Positions 44,250-53,800 of a stretch of 64,000 bases of DNA are shown here, in pieces. The first letter of the stretch is position 1. Each line of letters begins with the position of its first letter. The notes under the pieces were generated by a model. It made no database searches. It was not told where the DNA came from and saw only the letters and a list, made by a program, of their open reading frames with translations. The DNA comes from Polaribacter pacificus (GTDB taxonomy: Bacteria; Bacteroidota; Bacteroidia; Flavobacteriales; Flavobacteriaceae). The DNA lies in NCBI RefSeq assembly GCF_038024035.1, contig NZ_CP150664.1, positions 1,922,001 through 1,986,000 of the forward strand, in the 5' to 3' direction. The position numbers and the translations under genes are program-made.

Positions 44250-44672
44250 CTAAGGATGCGCATTTACCCAAACTTCTCCATCAGAAAAATATTCTTTTTT
44301 CCAGATAGGCACTGTTTCTTTTAGAGTATCTATAGCAAACTGACACGCATCAAAAGCAGCCTTTCTGTGTTTTGCAGAGGCTGTAATAATTACAGGTATT
44401 TCGCCAACTTGTAACATGCCTTCTGCATGGTGTATGGCAATTTTTACAATGTCAAATTTTTCCAAAGCTAGTTGTGCGATTTTTCCCATTTCTTTTAGGG
44501 CCATGGGTTTGTAGGTAGAGAAATCTAATCGTAGCACTTCTTTTCCCTTTGTGTCATTTCTAACCGTTCCGATAAAAGCAGAAATACCTCCACAGCCATC
44601 ATCGCTAACAAAATCATAGCACTGCTGTAAGTTGAGTTTTTCTGAAGTAATTTTTATCGATGTTTTAGGCAT
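44250..44672 (-). CDS. moaE: Molybdopterin synthase catalytic subunit MoaE
   Basis: A 140-residue large subunit of molybdopterin synthase, which transfers sulfur from MoaD to cyclic pyranopterin monophosphate. Conserved features are FIGTVRNDTKGKEVLRLDFS, IHHAEGMLQVGEIPVIITAS and HRKAAFDACQFAIDTLKETVPIWKKE, the last with the active-site lysines. It lies on the opposite strand to the main Moco series and is divergent from the DUF3817 gene. Its partner MoaD is 0.3 kb away on the same strand. Confidence 0.95.
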   Translation of the reverse strand: MPKTSIKITSEKLNLQQCYDFVSDDGCGGISAFIGTVRNDTKGKEVLRLDFSTYKPMALKEMGKIAQLALEKFDIVKIAIHHAEGMLQVGEIPVIITASAKHRKAAFDACQFAIDTLKETVPIWKKEYFSDGEVWVNAHP

Positions 44673-44701
44673 ATCTGTTACAAAAATAGCAAATCAAAAC
44701 G

Positions 44702-44709
44702 TATCTTTG
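44702..44709 (+). promoter_or_regulatory. Putative -7 box (TATCTTTG) for the DUF3817 gene
   Basis: It matches TAnnTTTG and lies 26 bp before the ATG at 44736. No convincing TTG is seen 17-19 bp upstream. Confidence 0.45.
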
Positions 44710-44735
44710 CCTTGCTAATTTTAGAAGTTTATAAA

Positions 44736-45011
44736 ATGAAGGGTATCTTTAGAATTGTCAGTTTTTTAGAAGGAATTTCTTACTTGTTATTGTTGTTTAT
44801 TGCAACGCCTATAAAATATTTTGGAGAGGATGAAAGCTATGTAAAAATGCTAGGAATGCCTCATGGAATTTTATTTATGGTCTATATTATTTTAGCAATT
44901 ATGTTAAAAGCTCCAGAAAAATGGAGTGGTAAAACACTAGGTATTGTATTGGTGGCATCTATTCTGCCTTTCGGAACCTTTTATATAGATAAAAAATATT
45001 TACAAAATTAG
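44736..45011 (+). CDS. DUF3817 family small membrane protein
   Basis: A 91-residue protein with three helices. It has the family pattern FRIVSFLEGISYLLLLFIATPIKY, a central MLGMPHGILFMVYI and a final GTFYIDKKYL. DUF3817 proteins are of unknown function. The ATG at 44736 lies downstream of the TATCTTTG box, so the longer upstream reading is rejected. Its 3' end overlaps the convergent moaD by 4 bp. It separates moaE from moaD. Confidence 0.88.
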   Translation: MKGIFRIVSFLEGISYLLLLFIATPIKYFGEDESYVKMLGMPHGILFMVYIILAIMLKAPEKWSGKTLGIVLVASILPFGTFYIDKKYLQN

Positions 45012-45250
45012 CCTCCACTCACTGGTGGAATAATGGCTACAACATCATTTTTATGTATTGTGATTTGATCTGAAGCATAGGCTTCATTTACTGCAACAGC
45101 ATATGAATTGATGTTCTCCAACTTTGGATATAGTTTTGCAAGCTCTTTTTTAAAAGTAGCTACAGTACAATCTTCTGAGATCTCAATCTCTAGGGATGAT
45201 GTTTCAAGTAGGTCTGTTGCAATCCCGAAAAGTAAAACCTGTATGTTCAT
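45008..45250 (-). CDS. moaD: Molybdopterin synthase sulfur carrier subunit MoaD
   Basis: An 80-residue ubiquitin-like sulfur carrier ending in the essential Gly-Gly (AIIPPVSGG). Its C-terminus is adenylated by MoeB and thiocarboxylated, then serves MoaE. It starts 10 bp after the stop position of nothing on its own strand and precedes no coding overlap except the 4 bp shared with DUF3817. The DUF5686 gene is just upstream (9-bp gap) on the same strand, so moaD may be expressed from that promoter. Confidence 0.94.
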   Translation of the reverse strand: MNIQVLLFGIATDLLETSSLEIEISEDCTVATFKKELAKLYPKLENINSYAVAVNEAYASDQITIHKNDVVAIIPPVSGG

Positions 45251-45259
45251 ACTTCAAAG

Positions 45260-47728
45260 TTAATTAAACAAACTCAAACCAAAGACAAAACCACTTTGCT
45301 TTTGATTGATTCCTCCTTTAGAGATGACATAATCAACACGTAAAAAACGCCATTTTCCCCAACCGATATTGCTAAGTCCAAAAGAGGCTTCTGAATAGGG
45401 TTTACGATCTCCGGTAAATAGGCCCTTAGCTCCTACAACTAAATGAAAATTTAATCGGTTAATCAGCGGAATCTTGTTTAAGAAAAACCCTTTAAAATTA
45501 TGTTCTCCATGAAATTCTGCAAATTTATCGTTGGTGCTGTATGCGTAATAATCCAATAAATTAAAATGGTTTAAATAGTTGGTAGAAGGCGATACAGAAA
45601 GCTTGTTTCCATTAAAATGTTCGTAATCAATAAAAGAGATGTTCTTTTGCTCTAAAAAGAGCCCTCCTTTTACTTTATAAGAAAAAGCACCAAGATTCCC
45701 CAAAGAAGCACGTTGCCTTACTTGTCCAACGATTAGATCTGAATGTAAGTCGCTATCTCCAGAACCAAAAGTTTTTCGGTAAGCAACATACAGTGAAGGG
45801 TATTTGTCATTGTAAACAGTTATTTTACTATCGGGATATGAGAGGTATTTTGTTCCAAAATTAATTGTACTTCCCAAGCTCCAAGTCCATAAATGATGTG
45901 GTGTAAATGAGGGAGTAAAATTAGTAGCATCTTGTGGGTCATTAGACGTATAACTGCGATCCTCAATATTTCTTGCGCTATAATCTGTAGTATTTACCAA
46001 GGGTTTTCTGTCAGCATATTCTAAAGTGGTAGAAAAATTGACGCCATTTGTTAGCTCTCTAGAAAAGCCAATGTTTGCAAAAGTTTTTTCATAAATCTTT
46101 AAATAGTTTCTTTCAAAATAAGCTGAGTTAATGGTATTCATAAATTGAGAAATAGGGTTTTTACCATTAAATTGTGCTGTGGTGTTTCCTCCAGAAAAGC
46201 TGATCATTGGACGGCTTAAATTATCCCATTTATAAGTAAAATTAACGGTAGGGCGTATTTTTTTATCAGAAAAACCGTACTTAAAATTGGTAGAAACTCG
46301 AACCCATTTTCCCTGCTCATTTAATTGATTAAAGAAAGAAATACCCATTCCGGTATTCCATCCTTGCACCGTATTAAAGTTTAAATCTGATAGGGGTGAG
46401 TCTATAAACAAAGACCAGTTTTTATAAGAATTTTGAAAGCGGTATCCCGAGAGCAGATCTCCTAAAGAAAACTTGTTAGATTTTTGATCTATAGAGTCTA
46501 GATATTGTTTAGAGTTTCTAACTAGTTGAATACTGTCTTTTATTATGTAATCGGTTACTTCTTCTGTGGTTAACGGAACAGGTCTTAAGGATTTCCAATA
46601 GCTTGAATCTTTTTCTGTTGCTTCTTTGGCAAAAGATAAGATTTCTTTGCCAAAGGTGTTGCTGTCAAAAATTGGAGAAAAATTATAATTGTTATAAGCA
46701 GAGGTAAATCGACCATCAATATTAAAACCAAACAGCCCAATTTTAAAGTCGATGATCTGAGAAATAACCACCCAAAGATCTTCTGAAGCTGCATAATTGT
46801 AATCCTGTTTAAAGCGAAGAACGTCTACCATTGGCAGATTTATTTGTGCCCCAGTAATAGTTATATCTGAACCATAAATGGCCCAATCATCTTCTACGAT
46901 ATAAATAAAGCCATTAAAAACTCGATCATTTTTTCTTTTAGGTGTCAACTCAATTTTATTAATCAGTTTGCCTTGTTTGTCATAAAAGGTTCCCACTAAT
47001 TTGAAGTTATAATAGCTAAAGGCGTAATTGGCTAAAGGTGAAATTACTTCGGCGCCAAAATCAATCGTATTTTCATACAGGTTAAAGTTTACATCTTCTG
47101 CTCTGTTAAAGCTCACGCCATTATCGCTCCCACTAACCTTAGAAGCCACAATGTGTTCTTTAAAGCTCGAAGGTCGTTTAAAAGCAATTTTTGAAACAGT
47201 TTCTGATAAATAAATGATTCCGCTTCTGGTAGAATCTAAACCTCCACCAAGATCTCCTAAGTCTTGTCCTAATATTTTTTTGGGTGCATTCTTAACTTTA
47301 TACAAACCTCTAGAGTAAAAATCTGCAGTGTATTGTTTTAGTTTTTCCTGATTTTTACTCTTGTTTTGAATAACACTTCTAATAATCTTATCGGCTAAGT
47401 TTTCTTTGCTATCAATCACAACCTCATCAAGTTCAAACTGTTCTTCAATCATTTTGATGTCTAAAACATAGGGTAATTTAACTACAGAAATTTTCTTTTT
47501 GATGGTTTTAAAACCTAAGAATTGAAAAACCACAGTATAATTACCAGTACTTTTTAAGGGCAATATATATTCACCATTGTCATTACTTGTAGTCCCTGCA
47601 ATCGTGTTTTCTAAATAGACACTCACAGATGATAGGGGTTCATTTTTTATGTCCACTACTTTCCCTTTAATTTGAGCACTAAGGATTGTTGTAAAAAAAA
47701 GAGAAAATAGAATGGTAGCTTTTTTCAT
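45260..47728 (-). CDS. DUF5686 family outer-membrane protein with carboxypeptidase-regulatory-like domain
   Basis: An 822-residue protein. A signal peptide (1-18, ends LSAQ) is followed by a CarboxypepD_reg-like/TonB-plug-style beta-sandwich (~20-95: IKGKVVDIKNEPLSSVSVYL). A long DUF5686 region then looks like a beta-barrel and ends in the aromatic VFGLSLFN. Such proteins sit in the outer membrane of Bacteroidota; function is not established. It is preceded by a 254-bp gap divergent from maeB and is followed by moaD after 9 bp. Confidence 0.88.
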   Translation of the reverse strand: MKKATILFSLFFTTILSAQIKGKVVDIKNEPLSSVSVYLENTIAGTTSNDNGEYILPLKSTGNYTVVFQFLGFKTIKKKISVVKLPYVLDIKMIEEQFELDEVVIDSKENLADKIIRSVIQNKSKNQEKLKQYTADFYSRGLYKVKNAPKKILGQDLGDLGGGLDSTRSGIIYLSETVSKIAFKRPSSFKEHIVASKVSGSDNGVSFNRAEDVNFNLYENTIDFGAEVISPLANYAFSYYNFKLVGTFYDKQGKLINKIELTPKRKNDRVFNGFIYIVEDDWAIYGSDITITGAQINLPMVDVLRFKQDYNYAASEDLWVVISQIIDFKIGLFGFNIDGRFTSAYNNYNFSPIFDSNTFGKEILSFAKEATEKDSSYWKSLRPVPLTTEEVTDYIIKDSIQLVRNSKQYLDSIDQKSNKFSLGDLLSGYRFQNSYKNWSLFIDSPLSDLNFNTVQGWNTGMGISFFNQLNEQGKWVRVSTNFKYGFSDKKIRPTVNFTYKWDNLSRPMISFSGGNTTAQFNGKNPISQFMNTINSAYFERNYLKIYEKTFANIGFSRELTNGVNFSTTLEYADRKPLVNTTDYSARNIEDRSYTSNDPQDATNFTPSFTPHHLWTWSLGSTINFGTKYLSYPDSKITVYNDKYPSLYVAYRKTFGSGDSDLHSDLIVGQVRQRASLGNLGAFSYKVKGGLFLEQKNISFIDYEHFNGNKLSVSPSTNYLNHFNLLDYYAYSTNDKFAEFHGEHNFKGFFLNKIPLINRLNFHLVVGAKGLFTGDRKPYSEASFGLSNIGWGKWRFLRVDYVISKGGINQKQSGFVFGLSLFN

Positions 47729-47831
47729 TGGGTTTGGTTTTGATCGATAAACAAACTTAAGGATTAAAAACAGCCTAAGTTGTTTAAATGCTGTTAAAGA
47801 AGTACTATAGTTATCATAAAACTATGTTACT

Positions 47832-47848
47832 GTCTCTTGTTAAGAGAC
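47832..47848. other. Short hairpin in the DUF5686-maeB intergenic region
   Basis: A perfect 7-bp stem (GTCTCTT / AAGAGAC, loop GTT) lies in the 254-bp divergent gap, without a T-run, so it is not a terminator. It could be an operator or chance. Apart from this and the maeB -7 box I see nothing else in the gap. Confidence 0.3.
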
Positions 47849-47949
47849 GCCTCTAATTATAAAAAGGTTGCTTGCTAAACTTCTTTAAAATCAGAATAGA
47901 TCAAAGAATAAAGACCTCTAAAATGAATATAGGCCTTGTTAAAAAAGAG

Positions 47950-47957
47950 TATATTTG
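47950..47957 (+). promoter_or_regulatory. Putative -7 box (TATATTTG) for maeB
   Basis: It matches TAnnTTTG and lies 25 bp before the maeB ATG. A TTG at 47936 is closer than the usual -33 spacing. Confidence 0.5.
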
Positions 47958-47982
47958 TAAGTTCTTATAAACAGCAAAAACT

Positions 47983-50259
47983 ATGAGTGATTCTAGAAAA
48001 AGGCATGAAGCTTTAATATACCACGCAAAGCCACAACCAGGGAAAATAGAAGTTGTTCCGACAAAAAAATATGCCACTCAGCATGATTTATCATTGGCCT
48101 ATTCACCAGGAGTTGCAGAACCTTGTTTAGAAATAGAAAAAGACCCAAACAATGCTTATAAGTATACAGCAAAGGGTAATTTAGTTGCTGTAATTACTAA
48201 TGGAACCGCTGTTTTAGGTCTCGGAAATATTGGGGCATTGGCATCCAAACCAGTAATGGAAGGAAAGGCATTGCTTTTTAAGATTTTTGCAGACATAGAT
48301 GTGTTTGATATAGAAGTTGACACTACTGATATTGATAAATTTATAGAAACGGTCAAGGCAATTGCTCCAACTTTTGGAGGGATTAATTTAGAAGATATTA
48401 AGGCGCCAGAAGCCTTTGAAATAGAAAGACGATTAAAAGAAGAATTAGACATTCCCGTAATGCACGATGACCAGCATGGAACGGCTATAATTTCTGCAGC
48501 CGCGCTTAAAAATGCCATCGAAATTACAGGTAAAAATATAAAAGATATACAAGTTGTAATTAATGGAGCAGGTGCTGCAGCCATTTCTTGTACCAAATTA
48601 TATTTAAAATTAGGCGTACAAGTGTCTAATGTTGTGATGTGTGATAGCAAAGGTGTCATTAGAAAAGATCGCGATAACTTAAACGAACAAAAGCAAGAGT
48701 TTGCGACCAATAAAGACATTCATACTTTAGAAGAGGCCATGCACAATGCAGATGTTTTTATCGGTTTGTCTAAAGGAAATGTTGTGAGTCCAGAGATGTT
48801 ATTATCTATGGCCAAAGACCCAATAGTTTTTGCAATGGCAAATCCAGTTCCAGAAATTTCATATGATGTTGCAGTCGCAACTAGAAAAGATATTATTATG
48901 GCTACCGGTCGTTCTGACCACCCTAATCAGGTAAATAATGTTCTTGGATTTCCATTTATTTTTAGAGGAGCGTTAGATGTTAGGGCTACTAAAATAAATG
49001 AAGAAATGAAAATGGCAGCAGTGCACGCCTTAGCTGAATTGGCCAAAAAAACGGTTCCAGAACAAGTGAATATTGTATATGATGAAATTAGTTTGTCATT
49101 TGGTAAAGAATACATCATCCCAAAACCTTTTGACCCTAGATTGATTTATGAAATACCTCCAGCAATTGCAAAAGCAGCCATTGATTCTGGTGTAGCTCTA
49201 GAGCCAATTACTGATTGGGTAAAATACCAAGAAGAACTGATGGATCGTTCTGGTACAGGTAGTAAAGAAATCCGATTGTTGCACAACAGAGCAAAAAACA
49301 ACCCAAAGAGCATTGTTTTTGCAGAGGCAGATCATTTAGATGTATTAAAGGCTGCACAGCGAGTACATGATGAAAAGATTGGTTTCCCTATTTTATTGGG
49401 TAGACGTGAAGTTATTTTAGAGTTAAAAGAAGAGATTGGTTTTCATGCTGATGTACTTATCATTGACCCTAAAACCGATGAAGAAGAAGAGCGTAGAAAT
49501 CGTTATGGAGAGATCTATTGGAAATCAAGACAACGCAAAGGAACTACACTTTTTCAGGCTAGAAAAATAATGAGAGAGCGCAATTATTTTGCTGCCATGA
49601 TGGTTAATTCAGGTGAGGCAGATTCATTAATTACAGGGTACTCTAGATCATATCCTTCAGTGGTAAAACCAATGCTAGAACTGATAGAAAAAGCAAATGG
49701 AGTTACCCGAGTTGCTGCGGCTAATTTAATGTTAACCAAACAAGGTCCCTTGTTTTTAGCAGATACAACCATTAATATCAATCCTACTGCTAAAGACCTG
49801 GCAAAAATATCTCAATTAACCTATTCACTGGCTAGAATGTTTGGAGTAAAACCCAATATAGCCATGCTGTCTTTTTCTAATTTTGGTTCATCAGAATCAG
49901 AATCAGCGGTTAAAATTAGAGAAGCTGTGGCTTATATTCACAGACATTTTCCTCAGGTAGTTATTGATGGAGAGCTTCAGGCAGACTTTGCTTTAAACAG
50001 AGAAATGCTTGCCAAAGAATTTCCATTTTCTAAATTGAATGGACAAAAAGTAAATGTGCTAATTTTCCCAAATTTAGATGCGGCAAACATTACCTACAAA
50101 CTAATGAAACAAGTTGATGAAATTGAGTCTGTAGGGCCTATTTTAATGGGACTTAAAAAACCGGTTCATATTCTACAGTTAGGAGCAAGTGTTGATGAAA
50201 TGGTGAATATGGCTGCTGTAGCAGTAGTAGATGCACAACAAAAAGGAAAGCATAAATAA
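47983..50259 (+). CDS. maeB: NADP-dependent malic enzyme with phosphotransacetylase-like domain
   Basis: A 758-residue MaeB-type enzyme converting malate to pyruvate and CO2 with NADP. The malic enzyme domain (~1-420) shows LSLAYSPGVAEPCLEI, VMHDDQHGTAIISAAALKNA, VVINGAGAAAISC and MATGRSDHPNQVNN. The phosphotransacetylase-like domain (~430-755), usually regulatory and inactive, has ADTTININPTAKDLA and ANLMLTKQGP. Length is typical. RuvA follows after 7 bp. Confidence 0.96.
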   Translation: MSDSRKRHEALIYHAKPQPGKIEVVPTKKYATQHDLSLAYSPGVAEPCLEIEKDPNNAYKYTAKGNLVAVITNGTAVLGLGNIGALASKPVMEGKALLFKIFADIDVFDIEVDTTDIDKFIETVKAIAPTFGGINLEDIKAPEAFEIERRLKEELDIPVMHDDQHGTAIISAAALKNAIEITGKNIKDIQVVINGAGAAAISCTKLYLKLGVQVSNVVMCDSKGVIRKDRDNLNEQKQEFATNKDIHTLEEAMHNADVFIGLSKGNVVSPEMLLSMAKDPIVFAMANPVPEISYDVAVATRKDIIMATGRSDHPNQVNNVLGFPFIFRGALDVRATKINEEMKMAAVHALAELAKKTVPEQVNIVYDEISLSFGKEYIIPKPFDPRLIYEIPPAIAKAAIDSGVALEPITDWVKYQEELMDRSGTGSKEIRLLHNRAKNNPKSIVFAEADHLDVLKAAQRVHDEKIGFPILLGRREVILELKEEIGFHADVLIIDPKTDEEEERRNRYGEIYWKSRQRKGTTLFQARKIMRERNYFAAMMVNSGEADSLITGYSRSYPSVVKPMLELIEKANGVTRVAAANLMLTKQGPLFLADTTININPTAKDLAKISQLTYSLARMFGVKPNIAMLSFSNFGSSESESAVKIREAVAYIHRHFPQVVIDGELQADFALNREMLAKEFPFSKLNGQKVNVLIFPNLDAANITYKLMKQVDEIESVGPILMGLKKPVHILQLGASVDEMVNMAAVAVVDAQQKGKHK

Positions 50260-50266
50260 AGCAGAT

Positions 50267-50848
50267 ATGATTACTCAAATTAAAGGTAGATTGGTAGAGA
50301 AAAATCCCACTTATGTGGTGATAGACTGTAATGGTGTGGGGTATTTACTACACATTTCATTGCAAACTTTTTCTGCACTTCCAGATCATGAAGCAATTAC
50401 CCTATTTACGCATCTTTCTGTAAAAGAAGATGCACATACGCTCTACGGATTTATTGATAAGACAGAGCGTGAAATCTTTAGGTTGCTAATTTCTGTTTCG
50501 GGAGTTGGACCGAGCATCGCTAGAACCATGTTGTCTTCTATGACTACCGATGAGATTCAACAAGCCATAGCTTCAGAAAATACAGCGGTAATTCAAGGAG
50601 TTAAAGGAATAGGAGCTAAAACAGCCCAAAGAGTCATTATAGACCTAAAAGATAAAATTTTAAAAACGTTCGATATGGACGTAATTTCCGTTGGACAAAA
50701 CAATACAAACAAAGAAGAAGCGTTATCTGCATTAGAAGTACTAGGCTTTAATAGAAAACAATCAGATAAAGTAGTTAATACCATTTTAAAAGAGCACCGT
50801 GATGCAACGGTAGAGTTTTTAATAAAAAAGGCATTAAAAAGTTTGTAA
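50267..50848 (+). CDS. ruvA: Holliday junction branch migration protein RuvA
   Basis: A 193-residue protein that binds Holliday junctions and loads the RuvB motor. The N-terminal OB domain (MITQIKGRLVEKNPTYVVID), the two helix-hairpin-helix motifs (LISVSGVGPSIARTML, IQGVKGIGAKTAQRVII) and the small C-terminal domain III (EALSALEVLGFNRKQSDKVV) are all present. The ATG at 50267 is the homologous start; a longer reading would overlap maeB. sprA follows after 5 bp. Confidence 0.96.
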   Translation: MITQIKGRLVEKNPTYVVIDCNGVGYLLHISLQTFSALPDHEAITLFTHLSVKEDAHTLYGFIDKTEREIFRLLISVSGVGPSIARTMLSSMTTDEIQQAIASENTAVIQGVKGIGAKTAQRVIIDLKDKILKTFDMDVISVGQNNTNKEEALSALEVLGFNRKQSDKVVNTILKEHRDATVEFLIKKALKSL

Positions 50849-50853
50849 TAAAT

Positions 50854-53800
50854 TTGAAAAACGTGAAGTTTCATAGGTTTTTATGCTGTGCCATTATTGC
50901 ATTTTTAGCAACTGCGACTTCCTACTCACAAACCAAAACCACAGCTAGAGATTCCATTGTTAAAGACACGGTTTCTCCGCTTAGATATACCTTTAAATCT
51001 TCTCAACAAGGGAGTCTCTTTTTAAACAAACCATCTAGCATAGAAGTAAGGTTTGATAAGGGTTTAAACAAGTATATCATCCAAGAAAAAATTGGTTCTT
51101 ATAAAATTGGAAACCCCAAATATTTATCACTTAAAGAGTATCAAGAATATCGCTTAAAAAATGATGTAAAAAGTTATTTTAAAAATAAGATTGATGCTTT
51201 AAACAGTAAAAAGAAAGGAGTAGACGATGTGCAAAAGAACCTTCTACCTACTTACTATGTCAATTCTAAATTTTTTGAATCTGTTTTTGGTAGCAATAGT
51301 GTAGAAGTAACTCCAACAGGTAGCATTTCTCTTAAATTTGGTGGAATTTATCAGAATGTAGACAATCCTCAAATATCAGAAAACAACCGAAGTAGTTTTA
51401 CTTTTGATTTTGATCAGCAAATTACAGCAAGCATCACCGCTAAAATAGGTGAACGATTAAAAGTTACCGCAGATTATGATACGCAGGCCTCTTTTGATTT
51501 TCAAAACCTTTTTAAATTAGAATACACGCCAACAGAAGATGATATTATTCGGAAAATTGAGGCAGGAAATATCTCAATGCCGATTAAAAATTCGCTGATC
51601 AATGGTGCTCAGAGTTTGTTCGGAGCAAAAACTGAATTGCAATTTGGAAAGACCAAAGTTACTGCTGTAATTTCTCAGCAGAATTCAGAAAGCAAGAACA
51701 TCGTTTCTGAGACAGGAGGCTATATTACTCCTTTTGAACTGCGTGCAACTGATTATGATGACAATCGTCATTTTTTCTTGGCTCAATATTTTAGAACCCA
51801 ATACAAAACAGCTTTACAAAATTACCCACTAATTAGTAGCCCAATTAAGATTACCCGATTAGAAGTTTGGGTGACTAATAAAAATGCCAATACAGAAAAC
51901 TTTAGAAATATTGTTGCCTTTGCAGATCTTGGAGAATCTGAACCAAATGAGTTTGTTAACTCAAACATAAACCCAACGAGCCCACCAACAGTTCTCGGTA
52001 AAAATATCCCTGCAAATGAGGCAAATGAGCTCTCGTCATTTTTAGTACTCAATAGCCCAATTAGAGATATATCAACTGTTGATGATGCCCTAAGTTCTAG
52101 TTTTAATATGAAACAAGGAACCGATTATTCAGTTTTACAGAACGCAAGAAAATTAAATGAATCAGAGTATACATTTAACTCACAACTGGGGTTTATCTCT
52201 TTAAATAGAAAACTAAATGAAGGAGAAGTATTAGCAGTTGCCTATGAGTACACTGTGGTCGGTAGTGATAAATCGTCTTATAAAGTTGGAGAGTTTACCA
52301 ACGACGGAATTGTGGCACCAGAAAACTTGGCCGTAAAATTATTGCGAAGTGAAATCATCACCACAAAGAGAACGGTTGCTGGAGTCGAAGAGCAGTTTCC
52401 TCTTTGGAAATTGATGATGAAAAACGTGTATGCTTTAGGTGTGTTTCCGATCAACCCTAATGGTTTTAGATTTGAAGTTTTATACAGAGATGACCTTACA
52501 GGGATCTCAACTAATACACTTCAGAACGCGAGTACTCCAGACATCAATACAAAGCCATTGTTGAAAGTGCTTAATCTAGATCAATTAAATCAAAGTTTGA
52601 TCACGGTTCCCAATGGAGATGGTTTCTTTGATTTTGTAGAAAACATTACGGTAAATTCAAGCAAGGGTTTTGTAATTTTTCCTGATACAGAGCCTTTTGG
52701 AACAGGCTTAAAAAGCGTATTAACAACTGCAAGTGATCAAAGCAGCTATGTTTTTAGCGAGTTGTATAGCAATACCAAAGCGCAGGCAAAAAACAATTTT
52801 CAAAACAAGGACAAATTTCTTTTAAAAGGATACGCCAAAACAGAAAATAATGGCAGTATTTCTTTAAATGCATTTAATGTTCCTCAGGGTTCTGTAAAGG
52901 TCACAGCTGGAGGAAGACAGCTGGTAGAAGGAATGGATTATACTGTTGATTATCGATTTGGAAAAGTACAGATTATTGATGCAGGGCTACAAGCATCTGG
53001 AATTCCAATTAATGTATCAACAGAAAATAATGCTGTTTTTAATCAGCAACGTAAAACTTTTTTAGGTCTTGATATTGAGCATCAATTTTCTGATGAATTT
53101 ATAGTTGGAGCAACGGTGGTAAATGTCAATGAACGACCGGTAACTCAAAAAGCAAATTACGGACAAGATCCAATAAACAATACCATGTTTGGTTTAAATG
53201 TGGATTATGCTACAGAAGTTCCGCTTTTTACAAGACTTGCTAATAAACTCCCTTTTGTAAGTACAGATGTTCCTTCTAATTTGTCCATTAGAGCAGATAT
53301 GGCTTATTTATTACCTGGGACTCCTAGCGGGATAGATGTCAACGGACAGGCCACTACCTATGTTGATGATTTTGAAGCTTCACAGATTCCAATTGATTTG
53401 CTGTCGCCTTTAAGTTGGTTTACGGCGAGCACGCCTGATACTCCAACTTTTCCTAATTTTAATGGTGATAAAAAAAATGACCTTTCTTATAACAATCAGC
53501 GGGCAAAATTATCTTGGTATTCTGTAGATCAAATTTTTTATGGAAATGGTGCTAAACCAGCAAACATAGACAACGTAGAACTGTCAAGAAGTGAAGTTCG
53601 TCAAATTGGGTATGCAGAATTGTTTCCCAATACTGATTTGGACATTACTCAAAACACCTTGGTAAGAACCTTAGATTTGGCATATTTTCCTTCAGAAAGA
53701 GGGACTTATAATATGGATGATACCAATGCAAATGGAACTGTTTTAAATAATCCAGAAACTAGGTGGGGTGGTATCATGAGACCTTTAACCACCAATAATT

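Noticed and set aside
48156..48719. A 187-codon open frame on the minus strand inside maeB
   Set aside because: It is antisense to a clearly conserved enzyme, has low-complexity Ser/Ile-rich composition and no promoter. It is a shadow frame.
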